This document shows positions 27,612 through 37,414 of a stretch of 64,000 nucleotides of DNA, piece after piece. This stretch comes from Nitrospiraceae bacterium (lineage in GTDB: Bacteria > Nitrospirota > Nitrospiria > Nitrospirales > Nitrospiraceae): contig CAKKRK010000142.1 of NCBI GenBank assembly GCA_919902665.1, positions 1 to 64,000 of the forward strand. Direction: 5' to 3'. Position numbers and translations under genes: made by a program. Positions within the stretch are counted from its first letter, which is position 1. The number at the start of each line of letters is the position of its first letter. Under the pieces are notes generated by a model. That model had not been told where the DNA came from. It worked only from the letters and a program-made list of their open reading frames with translations, and did not search any database.

Positions 27612-29399
27612 ATGCGGACGTTGCGTATCGCGATGGCACAGATGAACCCGACCGTCGGGGATCTGACCGGGAACCTCCACCGTATCACGACCTGGATTCG
27701 AGACGCGAAAAAGGTCAAGGCTGATCTCGTTGTATTCCCTGAACTGGCCATTACCGGCTCTCCTCCCGAAGACCTCCTGCTCAAAGCACAGTTTATCGAA
27801 GAGAACGTACGGGTTCTGAACGAGATCGCCCAGGCCTGTCGCGGGGTAGTTGCGGTGGTCGGGTACGTGAGACAAGGAAACCAACGCGATCCACATTCTT
27901 TCCGGCCGTCGATGCGCACAGCCGGTCGGCCTGCGCTCTATAATGCGGCAGCAGTGATTGCCGATGGCAAGGTAGTTGGGAGTTACAGTAAATGGCAGTT
28001 GTCCAACTATGGGGTATGCGATGAAAGCCGGTATTTTCTCCCTGGGGGGAGACTCCCGATGCTTCTTGTCAACGGAACGACCATCGGGGTGACCATCTGC
28101 GAAGATATGTGGTTGCCTGAAGGGCCCAGCTCTCTCCACGCAGCGGCTGGCGCCGAGGTAATCGTCACGATTGATGCCTCTCCCTTTCATATCGGTAACA
28201 GTGGTTCGAGGGAGCAGATGCTGGCGACGAGCGCGCGGGACAACGAAGTCATTGTCGCCTATACGAATATGGTCGGCGGTCAAGATGAGCTGGTCTTCGA
28301 CGGGAACAGTGTGATTCTGGATCAATCCGGCACGGTGGTTGCCCGTGGCCATGTGTTTCGGGAAGAGCTGCTGGTGGCTGATGTGAACGTGGGAGCCGTG
28401 TCACATGGGCGTATGACGCATGGACGAAAAACGGCATGGACTAGAAAAGCCGTTTCGGCCGTCGATCGTCTCGTGGTGAAGGGCGCGGCGATCCATAAGA
28501 AGAAGCGGACTCGAATTGTGGCAGGGATAGCAGAGCCATTGGAGGAGATCGAATCGGTGTACTGCGCCCTGGTACTGGCCGTGAAAGATTATGTCCATAA
28601 GAACGGATTTACTCACGTGGTGATTGGGGTGAGTGGTGGCGTCGATTCGGCAGTGACCGCGGCTATTGCGGTGGATGCGCTTGGTGCCGAACATGTGCTC
28701 GGCGTCTTCATGCCGTCTCCGTACACCTCACGGGAAAGCGAAGAGGATGTCGTGGAACTGGCACGGTGTCTCTGCATTGATGTGCAGACCATCCCGATTG
28801 CGTCGACATGTGAGGCCTATCGACAATCGCTGGCACCCGCATTTGTCAACTGCCCCACAGATACGACCGAAGAAAACCTCCAGGCTCGCATTCGCGGCAA
28901 TCTGCTCATGGCAGTATCCAATAAGTTCGGGCATCTGGTATTGACCACGGGGAACAAAAGCGAGATGAGCGTGGGGTATTCGACGCTGTACGGCGATATG
29001 GCCGGCGGGTTCGCCGTCATTAAGGATGTGCCGAAGACGATGGTCTACGGCTTGGCGAGGTTCCGCAATGCATGTGGTCCATCGCCGGTAATTCCTGCGC
29101 GCACCCTGGACCGACCACCGAGCGCCGAGTTGAGGCCGAATCAAAAGGATGAAGATTCTCTTCCTCCGTACACGGTGCTCGATCCCATTCTGCGGGCGTA
29201 TGTCGAAGAAGACCGCTCGCTCGCCGACATCGTCGAGGCCGGGTTCGATCGCGCAACGGTCTCGCGCGTGATCAGAATGGTGGATGCCAGCGAGTTTAAG
29301 CGACATCAGGCACCCCTGGGTGTCAAGATCACGCACCGCGCCTTTGGCAAGGACCGACGGATGCCGATTACGAACGGCTATCGGATCAAGCTGGAGTAG
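27612..29399 (+). CDS. nadE: Glutamine-dependent NAD+ synthetase
   Basis: Makes NAD+ from deamido-NAD, ATP and glutamine. ATG 27612, with GGAG at 27,604-27,607, gives 595 residues; the longer open frame runs back into aroB. The N-terminal nitrilase-type glutaminase domain has the Glu44, Lys127, Cys163 triad (FPELAITG, YSKWQL, VTICEDMW). The synthetase domain starts near residue 320 and has the PP-loop SGGVDSAVTAA, GRNLL-type RIRGNLLMAV and TTGNKSEMSVGYSTLYGDMAGGF. This fused form makes NAD synthesis depend on glutamine, which is produced by glnA next door. Confidence 0.95.
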   Translation: MRTLRIAMAQMNPTVGDLTGNLHRITTWIRDAKKVKADLVVFPELAITGSPPEDLLLKAQFIEENVRVLNEIAQACRGVVAVVGYVRQGNQRDPHSFRPSMRTAGRPALYNAAAVIADGKVVGSYSKWQLSNYGVCDESRYFLPGGRLPMLLVNGTTIGVTICEDMWLPEGPSSLHAAAGAEVIVTIDASPFHIGNSGSREQMLATSARDNEVIVAYTNMVGGQDELVFDGNSVILDQSGTVVARGHVFREELLVADVNVGAVSHGRMTHGRKTAWTRKAVSAVDRLVVKGAAIHKKKRTRIVAGIAEPLEEIESVYCALVLAVKDYVHKNGFTHVVIGVSGGVDSAVTAAIAVDALGAEHVLGVFMPSPYTSRESEEDVVELARCLCIDVQTIPIASTCEAYRQSLAPAFVNCPTDTTEENLQARIRGNLLMAVSNKFGHLVLTTGNKSEMSVGYSTLYGDMAGGFAVIKDVPKTMVYGLARFRNACGPSPVIPARTLDRPPSAELRPNQKDEDSLPPYTVLDPILRAYVEEDRSLADIVEAGFDRATVSRVIRMVDASEFKRHQAPLGVKITHRAFGKDRRMPITNGYRIKLE

Positions 29400-29558
29400 A
29401 CCACACTGGTTCTCGTTCCTGATCATCAGAGACCACTCAAGCCTGTATCCAAGATTCCGGATAGGTGCGAAGCCGCCTGGGCTATCTCGATCCTGAGGCG
29501 TCCTGCCGATTCCACTGCGATGCGCAGCCTATAGGCTTACAAAAGTTCGAGCCATTTT

Positions 29559-29580
29559 GTGGAAATTACACGATTTCCAC
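29559..29580. promoter_or_regulatory. Perfect dyad upstream of the glnB promoter
   Basis: Arms GTGGAAAT (29,559-29,566) and ATTTCCAC (29,573-29,580) flank the 6-nt core TACACG. The dyad ends one base before the -35 hexamer and is centred about 47 nt upstream of the expected transcription start, a position used by activators. It does not match the NtrC site (TGCACC-type arms). The binding protein is unknown. Confidence 0.55.
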
Positions 29581-29581
29581 G

Positions 29582-30041
<460 letters not shown>

Positions 30042-30098
30042 CGGGAAGGTCCAAGCGGTAGAACATCATCGTGGAGGATCTCTCAAAGGAGGAAGAGT

Positions 30099-31508
30099 AT
30101 GAATGTGCGTGAAGTACTGGAGTTTGCCAAAAAAAACAAGGTCCGGATGGTGGATCTGAAATTCGTCGATTTGCCGGGCGTCTGGCAGCATATGACCATC
30201 CCGGTGAGCGAACTGACGGAGAATTTATTCAAGGATGGGTCTGGCCTCGATGGATCGTCGATCCGCGGCTGGAAAGCCATCAACAATAGTGACTTGTTGA
30301 TGGTGCCTGATCCGGCAACCGCCTGTTTGGACCCGTTTACTGCGGTTCCGACACTTAGTTTAACCGGCAATGTCGTGGATCCAATTTCTCGCGAAAATTA
30401 CGAGCGCGACCCCAGATTCATTGCCCAAAAGGCAGAGAAGTATCTCCAAAGCACCAAGATCGGCGACAACTCATTCTGGGGGCCGGAAGCCGAATTTTTC
30501 ATCTTCGATCATGCCCGGTACGATCAAACCAGCCACAGCGGCTTCTACTACCTGGACTCGGAAGAAGGCGCTTGGAACATGGGGCAAGAGGGGGTCAACC
30601 TGGGCGGAAAGATCCGCCATAAGCAAGGGTACTTCCCGGTGGCCCCGGCCGATACCCAACAAGACATCCGCAGTGAAATGGTGCTGGAGATGGAGAAAGT
30701 CGGCATCGAGGTGGAGAAGCACCATCACGAGACGGCTACGGCTGGCCAGGCCGAAATCGATATCCGATTCGATTCCCTTGTGCGGACCGCGGACAAGATG
30801 ATGCTGTACAAGTACATCGTCAAAAACGTGGCGCGTCGACATGGGAAGACGGTGACCTTCATGCCGAAGCCGCTCTTCAGTGATGCCGGATCCGGGATGC
30901 ATACGCACCAGAGCATCTGGAAGGATGGGAAACCCCTCTTTGCCGGGAAGGACTATGCCGGGATCTCGCAGCTCTGTTTATATTATATCGGCGGCATTCT
31001 GAAACATGCGCCGGCGCTGGCGGCCTTTACAAATCCGACGACGAATTCATATAAGCGCATCACGCCAGGGTTCGAAGCCCCGGTGTTGCTGGCGTATTCC
31101 AGCCGGAACCGATCGGCCGGGATCCGCATTCCCATGTACTCCCCGAGCCCGAAGGCCAAGCGGATTGAAGTGCGGTTTCCTGATCCCTCCTGCAATCCCT
31201 ATTTGGCCTTCTCCGCGATGCTCATGGCGGGGCTCGACGGCATTCAGAATAAGATCAATCCCGGCGAGCCGGCCGAAAAAGACCTCTATGATCTCGATCC
31301 GAAGGAGGCTGCGAGCATTCCGACCATGCCCGGGAGTCTCGACGAGGCGCTCAACAGCTTGGAGAAGGACTACCAATTTCTGCTCAAGGGAGAGGTGTTT
31401 ACCGAGGACCTAATCGAGGCCTGGATCGGCTACAAGCGAAGCAAGGAGATCGATCCGATGCGTTTGCGACCGCATCCGTACGAGTTTTTCCTCTACTACG
31501 ATGTCTAA
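30099..31508 (+). CDS. glnA: Glutamine synthetase type I
   Basis: Condenses glutamate and ammonia with ATP to form glutamine. The 469-residue GSI-beta subunit starts [39 protein letters not shown] and has the [41 protein letters not shown] and NRSAGIRIP motifs of the active site. Tyr397 in [11 protein letters not shown] is the adenylylation site, consistent with the GlnE-like genes at 51,768-55,836. AAAGGAGGA precedes ATG 30099. No clear terminator follows. Confidence 0.96.
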   Translation: MNVREVLEFAKKNKVRMVDLKFVDLPGVWQHMTIPVSELTENLFKDGSGLDGSSIRGWKAINNSDLLMVPDPATACLDPFTAVPTLSLTGNVVDPISRENYERDPRFIAQKAEKYLQSTKIGDNSFWGPEAEFFIFDHARYDQTSHSGFYYLDSEEGAWNMGQEGVNLGGKIRHKQGYFPVAPADTQQDIRSEMVLEMEKVGIEVEKHHHETATAGQAEIDIRFDSLVRTADKMMLYKYIVKNVARRHGKTVTFMPKPLFSDAGSGMHTHQSIWKDGKPLFAGKDYAGISQLCLYYIGGILKHAPALAAFTNPTTNSYKRITPGFEAPVLLAYSSRNRSAGIRIPMYSPSPKAKRIEVRFPDPSCNPYLAFSAMLMAGLDGIQNKINPGEPAEKDLYDLDPKEAASIPTMPGSLDEALNSLEKDYQFLLKGEVFTEDLIEAWIGYKRSKEIDPMRLRPHPYEFFLYYDV

Positions 31509-31559
31509 GTGGGTGCGAGCGGGGAACGAGGCCGCAGGAGTGGTGGTTGAGTAGGGCTT

Positions 31560-31944
31560 CCGGCAAGCTGCTTTCCAGAATGCATGCTTGACAGTGGTGT
31601 TCTTCAACTGGCTGCCAGCTCCCGGTTTCAATCTAGCCAGGCTTCGACCCGCCAGTACCAATCTGACGAGAGAGTTCGATCATGTGTAGCACGCGCACGC
31701 ATGGGTGCTCACAGCCAAATTCCTTGTGGGTTTTGGTGGACAAGGACCGTGTGGTGTTGTTCCATTTGAGATCGGTGAGCTGCCAGAGTATCACGCGAAT
31801 CCCGTTTCGATGAATCGTTCCCAGGTCAAAATACAGGGTCTCGAGGCCGATCGGTTGGTACTGTTTCTCCACGGCCAGCCATCCCGCGTAGACCGGGCCA
31901 GAGTGCAGTAGGAAAATCGTTAGCAGAAAGAGTGGTGTCATCAT
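31560..31944 (-). pseudogene. Frameshifted surface-adhesin-E-like exported protein
   Basis: The minus strand starts with MMTPLFLLTIFLLHSGPVYAG, a signal peptide, then shows the pattern of small exported proteins I associate with the surface-adhesin E family: YFDLGTIHRNGIRVILWQLTDLKW and SLSTKTHKEFGCEHPCVRVLHMIELSRQIGTG. The frame stops at 31,633. The expected continuation is spread over other frames: GSWQPVE in one and NTTVKHAFWKAAC in another, so at least two indels have disrupted the C-terminus. Family identity is from memory of its pattern. It is either a decayed gene or carries sequencing indels. Confidence 0.6.
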
Positions 31945-32060
31945 CTGAAGTTGAAGGCATACTCACTAGCCGCTAAAAAACAAGTGCGACATTGGTGAGG
32001 AATGATCCCGGTATGATCAACTGCGGGTGATAGGGGCCGCATCTTGCTCGCCCTCTTCTG

Positions 32061-32089
32061 TTGAGCATCTTTCTCGTATAGGGTATTCT
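32061..32089 (+). promoter_or_regulatory. Promoter candidate for the CBS gene
   Basis: TTGAGC (32,061-32,066) and TATTCT (32,084-32,089) with 17-nt spacing lie 27 nt upstream of the CBS-protein start, which has a good GAGGAGGG ribosome-binding site. Confidence 0.5.
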
Positions 32090-32115
32090 CCTGTTCGCAA
32101 CCGAGGAGGGATTCA

Positions 32116-32877
32116 ATGCCGAAACGAGTTCGTACCGGGTTGACACGGAGTGATATTCTCGATCGGTATGTCGAGCGGTTCAAACAACAGCTCGTCAAAT
32201 TTCAACCTTTTCTCTCACGTAAGCGAGGGGCGGCGTCGCTTGAAGATTTCGACGAAGCGGCGGAAGAATTGATCGGCCAGGTATTCGGCGCAGCCTCGGA
32301 TGAATCCGAGTCGTACTTCTATGCGAAAACAGGGGAATCGGCCATCCTGCCAGAAGAAGCCCAAGAAAGCGGAACCCATAATGTTGAGCGGGAGAGTCTC
32401 CATCAGCGACGGAAGGTACTGGAAAGCTGTTTGGCTGATCTCGAATTGCGTCGTCGGTTACAGGCGACGAGGGCTGGGAAGGGGATCGAGACGGCACTCG
32501 TCAAAGACTATATGTCGCATGATGTCCAGAGCATCCATCGAGGCGCCACGATCAAGCAGGCGGGACAACTCTTGCTCAAGCATAAAGTTGGCTCGCTCAT
32601 CGTCGATGACGGATCCCGCTATATCGGGATCATCACTGATTCCGATCTCACCCGCCGCGCCGTCGCTAAAGGCCTCGATCCCAATACCGCCACGGTTGCC
32701 AGCTGCATGAGCCGGTCGCTCATCACGATCGAGGAAGACGAGTCCTTAGCCGATGCCATGTTGCTGATGAAGAAGCAGGGTATTCGCCACTTGCTCGTCA
32801 CTGCCGACACGACCATCATCGGAGTGCTTTCCGTGTCTGATCTCCTCCGCGCCTTCGAAGATCAGCGATCTACTTAG
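32116..32877 (+). CDS. CBS-pair domain protein
   Basis: A 253-residue cytoplasmic protein. The N-terminal 125 residues are helical and charged without a recognised domain. Two CBS motifs follow: about 129-187 (VKDYMSHDVQSIHRGATIKQAGQLLLKHKVGSLIVDDGSRYIGIITDSDLTRR) and 193-250 (CMSRSLITIEEDESLADAMLLMKKQGIRHLLVTADTTIIGVLSVSDLLRAF). Paired CBS motifs usually bind adenosine nucleotides and act as an energy sensor, but the partner is not evident. The TAG stop coincides with the left end of the inverted-repeat element at 32,875. Confidence 0.85.
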   Translation: MPKRVRTGLTRSDILDRYVERFKQQLVKFQPFLSRKRGAASLEDFDEAAEELIGQVFGAASDESESYFYAKTGESAILPEEAQESGTHNVERESLHQRRKVLESCLADLELRRRLQATRAGKGIETALVKDYMSHDVQSIHRGATIKQAGQLLLKHKVGSLIVDDGSRYIGIITDSDLTRRAVAKGLDPNTATVASCMSRSLITIEEDESLADAMLLMKKQGIRHLLVTADTTIIGVLSVSDLLRAFEDQRST

Positions 32878-33079
32878 CAGGCTGTTGACAAAGTCCGTCA
32901 GCGGCGTTCTCGCGGTGCTCAGAGGCTCAACGTACGGCACAGAGCACGCGTCGCCTCTTCGCGTGCTGCGGCCTTGCTGGACGGCCTTCCTGAACAGCCT
33001 GCAGAGATTTCTGAACGAGTCCGCGAGATTCACGTATTCCTGTTTCAATGTACTCAAGTAGTTTGTCAACGCCCTGCTA
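32875..33079. repeat. 205-bp element with 18-bp terminal inverted repeats
   Basis: The left end TAGCAGGCTGTTGACAAA (32,875-32,892) pairs with the right end TTTGTCAACGCCCTGCTA (33,062-33,079); 16 of 18 positions match when inverted. The interior is GC-rich and includes the small inverted repeat GCACGCG/CGCGTGC. There is no coding capacity. A diverged copy of the left end occurs at 43,243. It looks like a non-autonomous (MITE-like) or REP-type element; no flanking target duplication was identified. Confidence 0.6.
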
Positions 33080-33385
33080 GAATCTGTTCTATGCTGCGCA
33101 TGAGGAATGGGCAGCGACAGACTGCTGCGTGCCTCTGTGATTCTGCCAGATCTTCATTCTTCCGACGGAACCAGTCTCCGTTGAGGCCTCATTCGGTTTA
33201 CAAATCAATCGGAAGCCAGTGTGTGCGGATCACTACACTCCGTTACAAATTTCCTACACCTTCTTCGTGCTGTGGGCGGTAAGGTATTGAAATCATGAGC
33301 CTGCGATGGAATCTGCCAAGGCGCCGTTCTTGCTGGTACATCTACGTAGCTACTGTGGTGCACTACAACGCAGGGAGGAGCCCAC
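33080..33385 (+). other. Non-coding gap before the TPR gene
   Basis: About 300 nt between the inverted-repeat element and the TPR gene. I see no conserved reading frame, RNA fold or convincing promoter, only the GGGAGGAG ribosome-binding site at its end. Confidence 0.5.
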
Positions 33386-33949
33386 ATGTCTCAACAGATG
33401 TCTTCATCCGAGCTCTATGAACGAGGGTTTGTGCTCATGGAGTTGCGTATGTTCCATCCTGCGATCGATGATTTTCAAACAGTCGCCAGAGACGCTCGAT
33501 ATGCAGGGAAAGCCTATGTGCCCATGGCCATGTGTTTGAGAGCCCTTGGCCGGCATGAAGAAGCGGTTGTAGTATTGCGACGAGCGCTCACGTCACCTCA
33601 GATCTCAGCTCTCGAACAACGCCAGATTCTCTACCAACTTGGGCAGACGTTGGAATCCTTAGGCCGTTGGGCGGAAAGCTTTGAGACCTATGGCTGGATC
33701 CGCAGGGGAGATCCAGGATTTCGTGATGTGGCACAGCGGATTAAGTATGTGAGCTCGGGGAAAGGCAGACTCTATTTACGGATTCGCGATTGGTGGGGGG
33801 CATTGGTGAATGGGGTGCGCACTCGCCGCCGCGCACTGCTTCCACCTATGCAGAATGTTCTGGACCAGCCAGGGCATGAGTCAGGTTGGCCTATGGAAAC
33901 GCGTACACACTCTGACAGATCTGGAATCAGCCGTTCGTTGTCATCTTGA
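33386..33949 (+). CDS. Tetratricopeptide-repeat protein
   Basis: A 187-residue protein without a signal peptide. It starts with TPR-like helices: SSSELYERGFVLMELRMFHPAIDDFQTVARDARYAGKAYVPMAMCLRALGRHEEAVVVLRRAL, then LEQRQILYQLGQTLESLGRWAESFETYGWIRRGDPGFRDVAQRI. The last 50 residues are basic and low in structure. Such proteins mediate protein contacts; no partner is evident from the neighbours (CBS gene upstream, uup downstream). ATG 33386 follows GGGAGGAG. Confidence 0.7.
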   Translation: MSQQMSSSELYERGFVLMELRMFHPAIDDFQTVARDARYAGKAYVPMAMCLRALGRHEEAVVVLRRALTSPQISALEQRQILYQLGQTLESLGRWAESFETYGWIRRGDPGFRDVAQRIKYVSSGKGRLYLRIRDWWGALVNGVRTRRRALLPPMQNVLDQPGHESGWPMETRTHSDRSGISRSLSS

Positions 33950-34213
33950 TGAGGCAGTCGGAATCTACGTCCAATCGGGCAGTTCAAGCGGAAGAATGAG
34001 CCTATAGGATAGGCCTGCACCCTGAACGCTCGCCGGCGTCTCCGGTGGCGGTGCCGCGTGGTGAGAAGACTGATCTGCGATAGTTCGGCCTCCCCCTGAA
34101 CATTCCAACCACACCGGTTGATAGGCATTATCACGAGCTGACGTGCCTCATCGGGTCGTAAACAAAAATCCCCGTTTGCCTCTCACGATCGGCTACAATG
34201 CACACCACCTATT

Positions 34214-36049
34214 ATGCCACCAGCCATGCTGCTCAGTTGTGAATCCCTAGGAAAGAGCTACGGGGTGAAGCCCTTGTTCACCGACCTGTCGCTTGGGCTC
34301 TGCGACGGCGATCATGTTGGGCTGATCGGCCCCAATGGGTCTGGGAAATCCACATTACTCAAGATCCTGGCTGGACTCGAAGAACCGGATCGCGGGACCA
34401 GATCGGTCCGGCGGCAGCTCCGGATCGGCTATGTGCCGCAAGAGCCCTCGTTTGTGGAGGGTCATTCCGTTGAAGACACCTTGGCCCAAGTGCTGCTCGA
34501 TGAAGGGCTGGACCCCCATGAGCAGGGTGGGCGCATTGCCAGGGCTCTCAGCCTTGGCGGGTTTGTCCGCGCTGATCAGACGGTGTCCACGCTGTCCGGG
34601 GGATGGAAGAAACGGCTGGCGATCGCACGGTCGCTGATGCTGGAACCAGACGTGCTGCTTCTGGACGAGCCAACCAACCATCTGGACGTCGATGGCATCC
34701 TCTGGCTTGAAGGCCTGCTGAAGGCCGAACCTCATGCCTTCATCGTTATCAGTCACGACCGCCGATTCTTAGAAGCGGTCACCACGCGAGTCTGGGAATT
34801 GAACCGCCAATACCCCAATGGTCTCTTTGAGGCCAAGGGGCGGTACAGCGAGTTTTTGGAGCAGCGCGACGCGGCCTTGCAGGCCCAGGCCGACTATCAA
34901 TCATCGTTAGCCAATCGAGTTCGTCGGGAAGTTGAATGGCTCCGGCGAGGGCCGAAAGCTCGTACGACCAAGGCCAAATCCAGGATTGATTCGGCTGGCC
35001 GGCTTATTGACGAACTGAATGATATGGAGTCTCGGCAATCGAAGGGGTCGGCCGGGATCGACTTCACCGCCTCCGGACGACGGTCCAAGAAACTGATCGA
35101 GGTGATCGGTCTGGGGAAGTCGTTGGGTGCGCAATTGATCATAAGCAATCTGGATCTGCAGCTGGGGCCGGGCGAGCGGGTTGGACTCCTCGGGCCGAAT
35201 GGGAGCGGCAAGTCGACGTTGCTCAAGCTGCTGGCCGGCACGTTGACTCCTGATGCCGGAACCATCACCCGTGCCGATCGGCTGCGCGTGGTGACCTTCG
35301 AGCAACATCGAGAATCCTTGGACCAGCAAGCCACGTTACGGCGGGCTCTCGCTCCAGCCGGTGGCGATGCGGTCGTCTATCAAGAGCGGTCTGTGCATCT
35401 CGTGTCATGGGCCAAGCGCTTCCTCTTCAAGCCGGAGCAGCTGGATCTGCCGGTCTCTCGTTTGTCTGGTGGAGAGCAGGCTCGGTTGCTCATTGCCCGG
35501 TTGATGCTTCAGCCGGCGGATGTCTTGATCCTCGACGAGCCCACGAATGATTTGGATATTCCCACGCTCGATGTGTTGGAAGACAGCCTGTTGGAATTCA
35601 CTGGGGCGCTCGTACTCGTGACGCACGATCGATGGCTGCTGGATCGTGTGTCTACCAGGCTGCTTGCGCTAGATGGGACGGGCCGCGCCGAATGGTTCGC
35701 TGACTATGCCCAATGGGAAGCCGTGCAGGGGAGAACCGCCTCAGAAGACAGAAAATCTCAGAGCTCAAAAGGGAACTCCACGCCAGGGGGGCGGTCCAAA
35801 CGGAAAGGTTTGTCATACAAAGAACAAGGGGAATGGGACCAGATCGAGGCGAGAATCCTCGAATCTGAAGCACGGGTTGCCACCTCCCAAGCCGCAGTGA
35901 ATGATCCATCCATCGCCTCCTCCGCTGCTGATTTGCAGGAGCGCTACGCCGCACTTCACGCCGCACAGGCCGACGTCGAACGCCTCTATGCCCGTTGGGC
36001 TGAATTAGGTGAGAAACGCACTCAAACGATCGGCAGCACGCCATCATAG
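34214..36049 (+). CDS. uup: ABC-F ATPase, Uup type
   Basis: A 611-residue soluble protein with two ABC cassettes and no membrane part. Walker A motifs GPNGSGKST lie at about 39-47 and 327-335; signatures are LSGGWKKR and LSGGEQAR; Walker B are VLLLDEPTNHLD and VLILDEPTNDLD. The linker between cassettes is charged. The C-terminal RKGLSYKEQGEWDQIEARI followed by a coiled coil is typical of Uup. ABC-F proteins act on the ribosome; Uup has been linked to 50S assembly and transposon excision control. ATG 34226 is an alternative start. Confidence 0.88.
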   Translation: MPPAMLLSCESLGKSYGVKPLFTDLSLGLCDGDHVGLIGPNGSGKSTLLKILAGLEEPDRGTRSVRRQLRIGYVPQEPSFVEGHSVEDTLAQVLLDEGLDPHEQGGRIARALSLGGFVRADQTVSTLSGGWKKRLAIARSLMLEPDVLLLDEPTNHLDVDGILWLEGLLKAEPHAFIVISHDRRFLEAVTTRVWELNRQYPNGLFEAKGRYSEFLEQRDAALQAQADYQSSLANRVRREVEWLRRGPKARTTKAKSRIDSAGRLIDELNDMESRQSKGSAGIDFTASGRRSKKLIEVIGLGKSLGAQLIISNLDLQLGPGERVGLLGPNGSGKSTLLKLLAGTLTPDAGTITRADRLRVVTFEQHRESLDQQATLRRALAPAGGDAVVYQERSVHLVSWAKRFLFKPEQLDLPVSRLSGGEQARLLIARLMLQPADVLILDEPTNDLDIPTLDVLEDSLLEFTGALVLVTHDRWLLDRVSTRLLALDGTGRAEWFADYAQWEAVQGRTASEDRKSQSSKGNSTPGGRSKRKGLSYKEQGEWDQIEARILESEARVATSQAAVNDPSIASSAADLQERYAALHAAQADVERLYARWAELGEKRTQTIGSTPS

Positions 36050-36256
36050 CGTGAGAAGCGGGCCTGCGATCGGTAGGAACTCCACACACGATAAAAGACC
36101 GTCTGCGGTGGTCGGCTGGAGATGGCTTGGAGCCACGGCTCTAAACCCACCGAGATCCAGAGTGCGGAACGATGGGCACGACAAAACGCCTGGTCGGGGA
36201 ACTATGTTTGATTCCTTCATGTGACCCCAGCTCCAGTAGTGAGGATAACGCGTACT

Positions 36257-37357
36257 TCACGAGCTCGTGGGAGTGAGGGCGACACGATCTGCTGGTCGAT
36301 GGGCAGAGTGAGGAGCATGGCGGACGCGGAATTTCGCCAACATAGGGGCCAGGATTTCTTGTGCTTCAGGTGTCGGCAAGGTTGCTTGTAAGAGTTCAAG
36401 CTTTTCTTCAGTCATGGATTTCAAGCTTGACAGGGCTTCCCCTCCCCGATATCGCACCCACCATTGTTCATCATTCAAGAGCGCAATGAGCCGCGCTTCA
36501 TCGTCCTGTGTTCCCAGTTTGCCCAATGCGGTGGCGGCTTGGACCCGGACGTACCAGGCTGGGTTTGAAAGATGTGTGCGGATCACGTGTAGATCGGTTG
36601 GGTCTCTAAACTCGCCGAATACGAACAAACATGCTGCCAGCACGTCATCTGATGGAGGTTGCTCGTGAAGGAAATGCCGCAAGGCGGAGAGTCCACGCGG
36701 ACTTTTCGTCGTTGGGAGATGGCGAATCAACCGTGAGGCGACGACGGGATCTCCCTGTCTTGCCGCCTGGACGATGGCTTCCGAAGCAAGATCCGGTCCC
36801 GCCGTGCCCAGCATCGAGGTGATCTTGAGCGGCGACCAGTCTGTTCGCCGACCGATGAGCGGGACTAAGAGCGGGATTGCGGCGGTTGCGTCGATCAGGA
36901 GGAGGGCCTGGGCCGCTTGAAATGCCAAGAACGAATTCGAGTGTGTCAGAAGCGCGCTGATCTCCTGCCAGACGGACCGTTCTCGTAACCGCCCCAAGGT
37001 CACGAGTGCGAGAATTCGGCGGCGCAAGAGCCGTGAGCGTAAGAGGCCTTTGGCAAAGCGATCGGTGCCGATGTGCCGGGCCATGCGGTTCAGTTGCGCG
37101 GTCGTCGCGTCCGACTTGGCCTCGCTCTGCTCGTTCCAGAGATACAGAAAGACAATGTGCTCGGGCGGGGTGAGTGATGGTAATCCGTCGAGGGGCGCAT
37201 CGTGGCACTGCTCCAACAACGGTTGCCACAGGGCCGTGACACGCTGCCGTCGACGCTCTTTTGCATGGCGACTCATTCGGGAAAGCAGGATGCCTGCCAA
37301 GAGGAGCAGGATCATGCACGCGATGGACAGAGCGGTCACGTACCAGAGTTCGAGCAT
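36257..37357 (-). CDS. Membrane-anchored HEAT-repeat protein
   Basis: A 366-residue protein with an N-terminal membrane helix (about residues 5-26) and a basic stretch (RHAKERRRQRV), followed by a cytoplasmic helical domain of HEAT-type repeats from about 115: RRRILALVTLGRLRERSVWQEISALL, SNSFLAFQAAQALLLIDATAAIPLLVPLI and SNPAWYVRVQAATALGKLGTQDDEARLIALLNDEQWWVRYRGGEALSSL. It is the last of three minus-strand genes with the YaiO-like and GH18-like genes, so it may serve as scaffold for the exopolysaccharide synthase. That role is inference from position. Confidence 0.75.
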   Translation of the reverse strand: MLELWYVTALSIACMILLLLAGILLSRMSRHAKERRRQRVTALWQPLLEQCHDAPLDGLPSLTPPEHIVFLYLWNEQSEAKSDATTAQLNRMARHIGTDRFAKGLLRSRLLRRRILALVTLGRLRERSVWQEISALLTHSNSFLAFQAAQALLLIDATAAIPLLVPLIGRRTDWSPLKITSMLGTAGPDLASEAIVQAARQGDPVVASRLIRHLPTTKSPRGLSALRHFLHEQPPSDDVLAACLFVFGEFRDPTDLHVIRTHLSNPAWYVRVQAATALGKLGTQDDEARLIALLNDEQWWVRYRGGEALSSLKSMTEEKLELLQATLPTPEAQEILAPMLAKFRVRHAPHSAHRPADRVALTPTSS

Positions 37358-37414
37358 GGGATTAGCTCAGTTGAGTGCATGCGGCGCATATGTTCGGAAA
37401 GACCTCGGGCGTTG

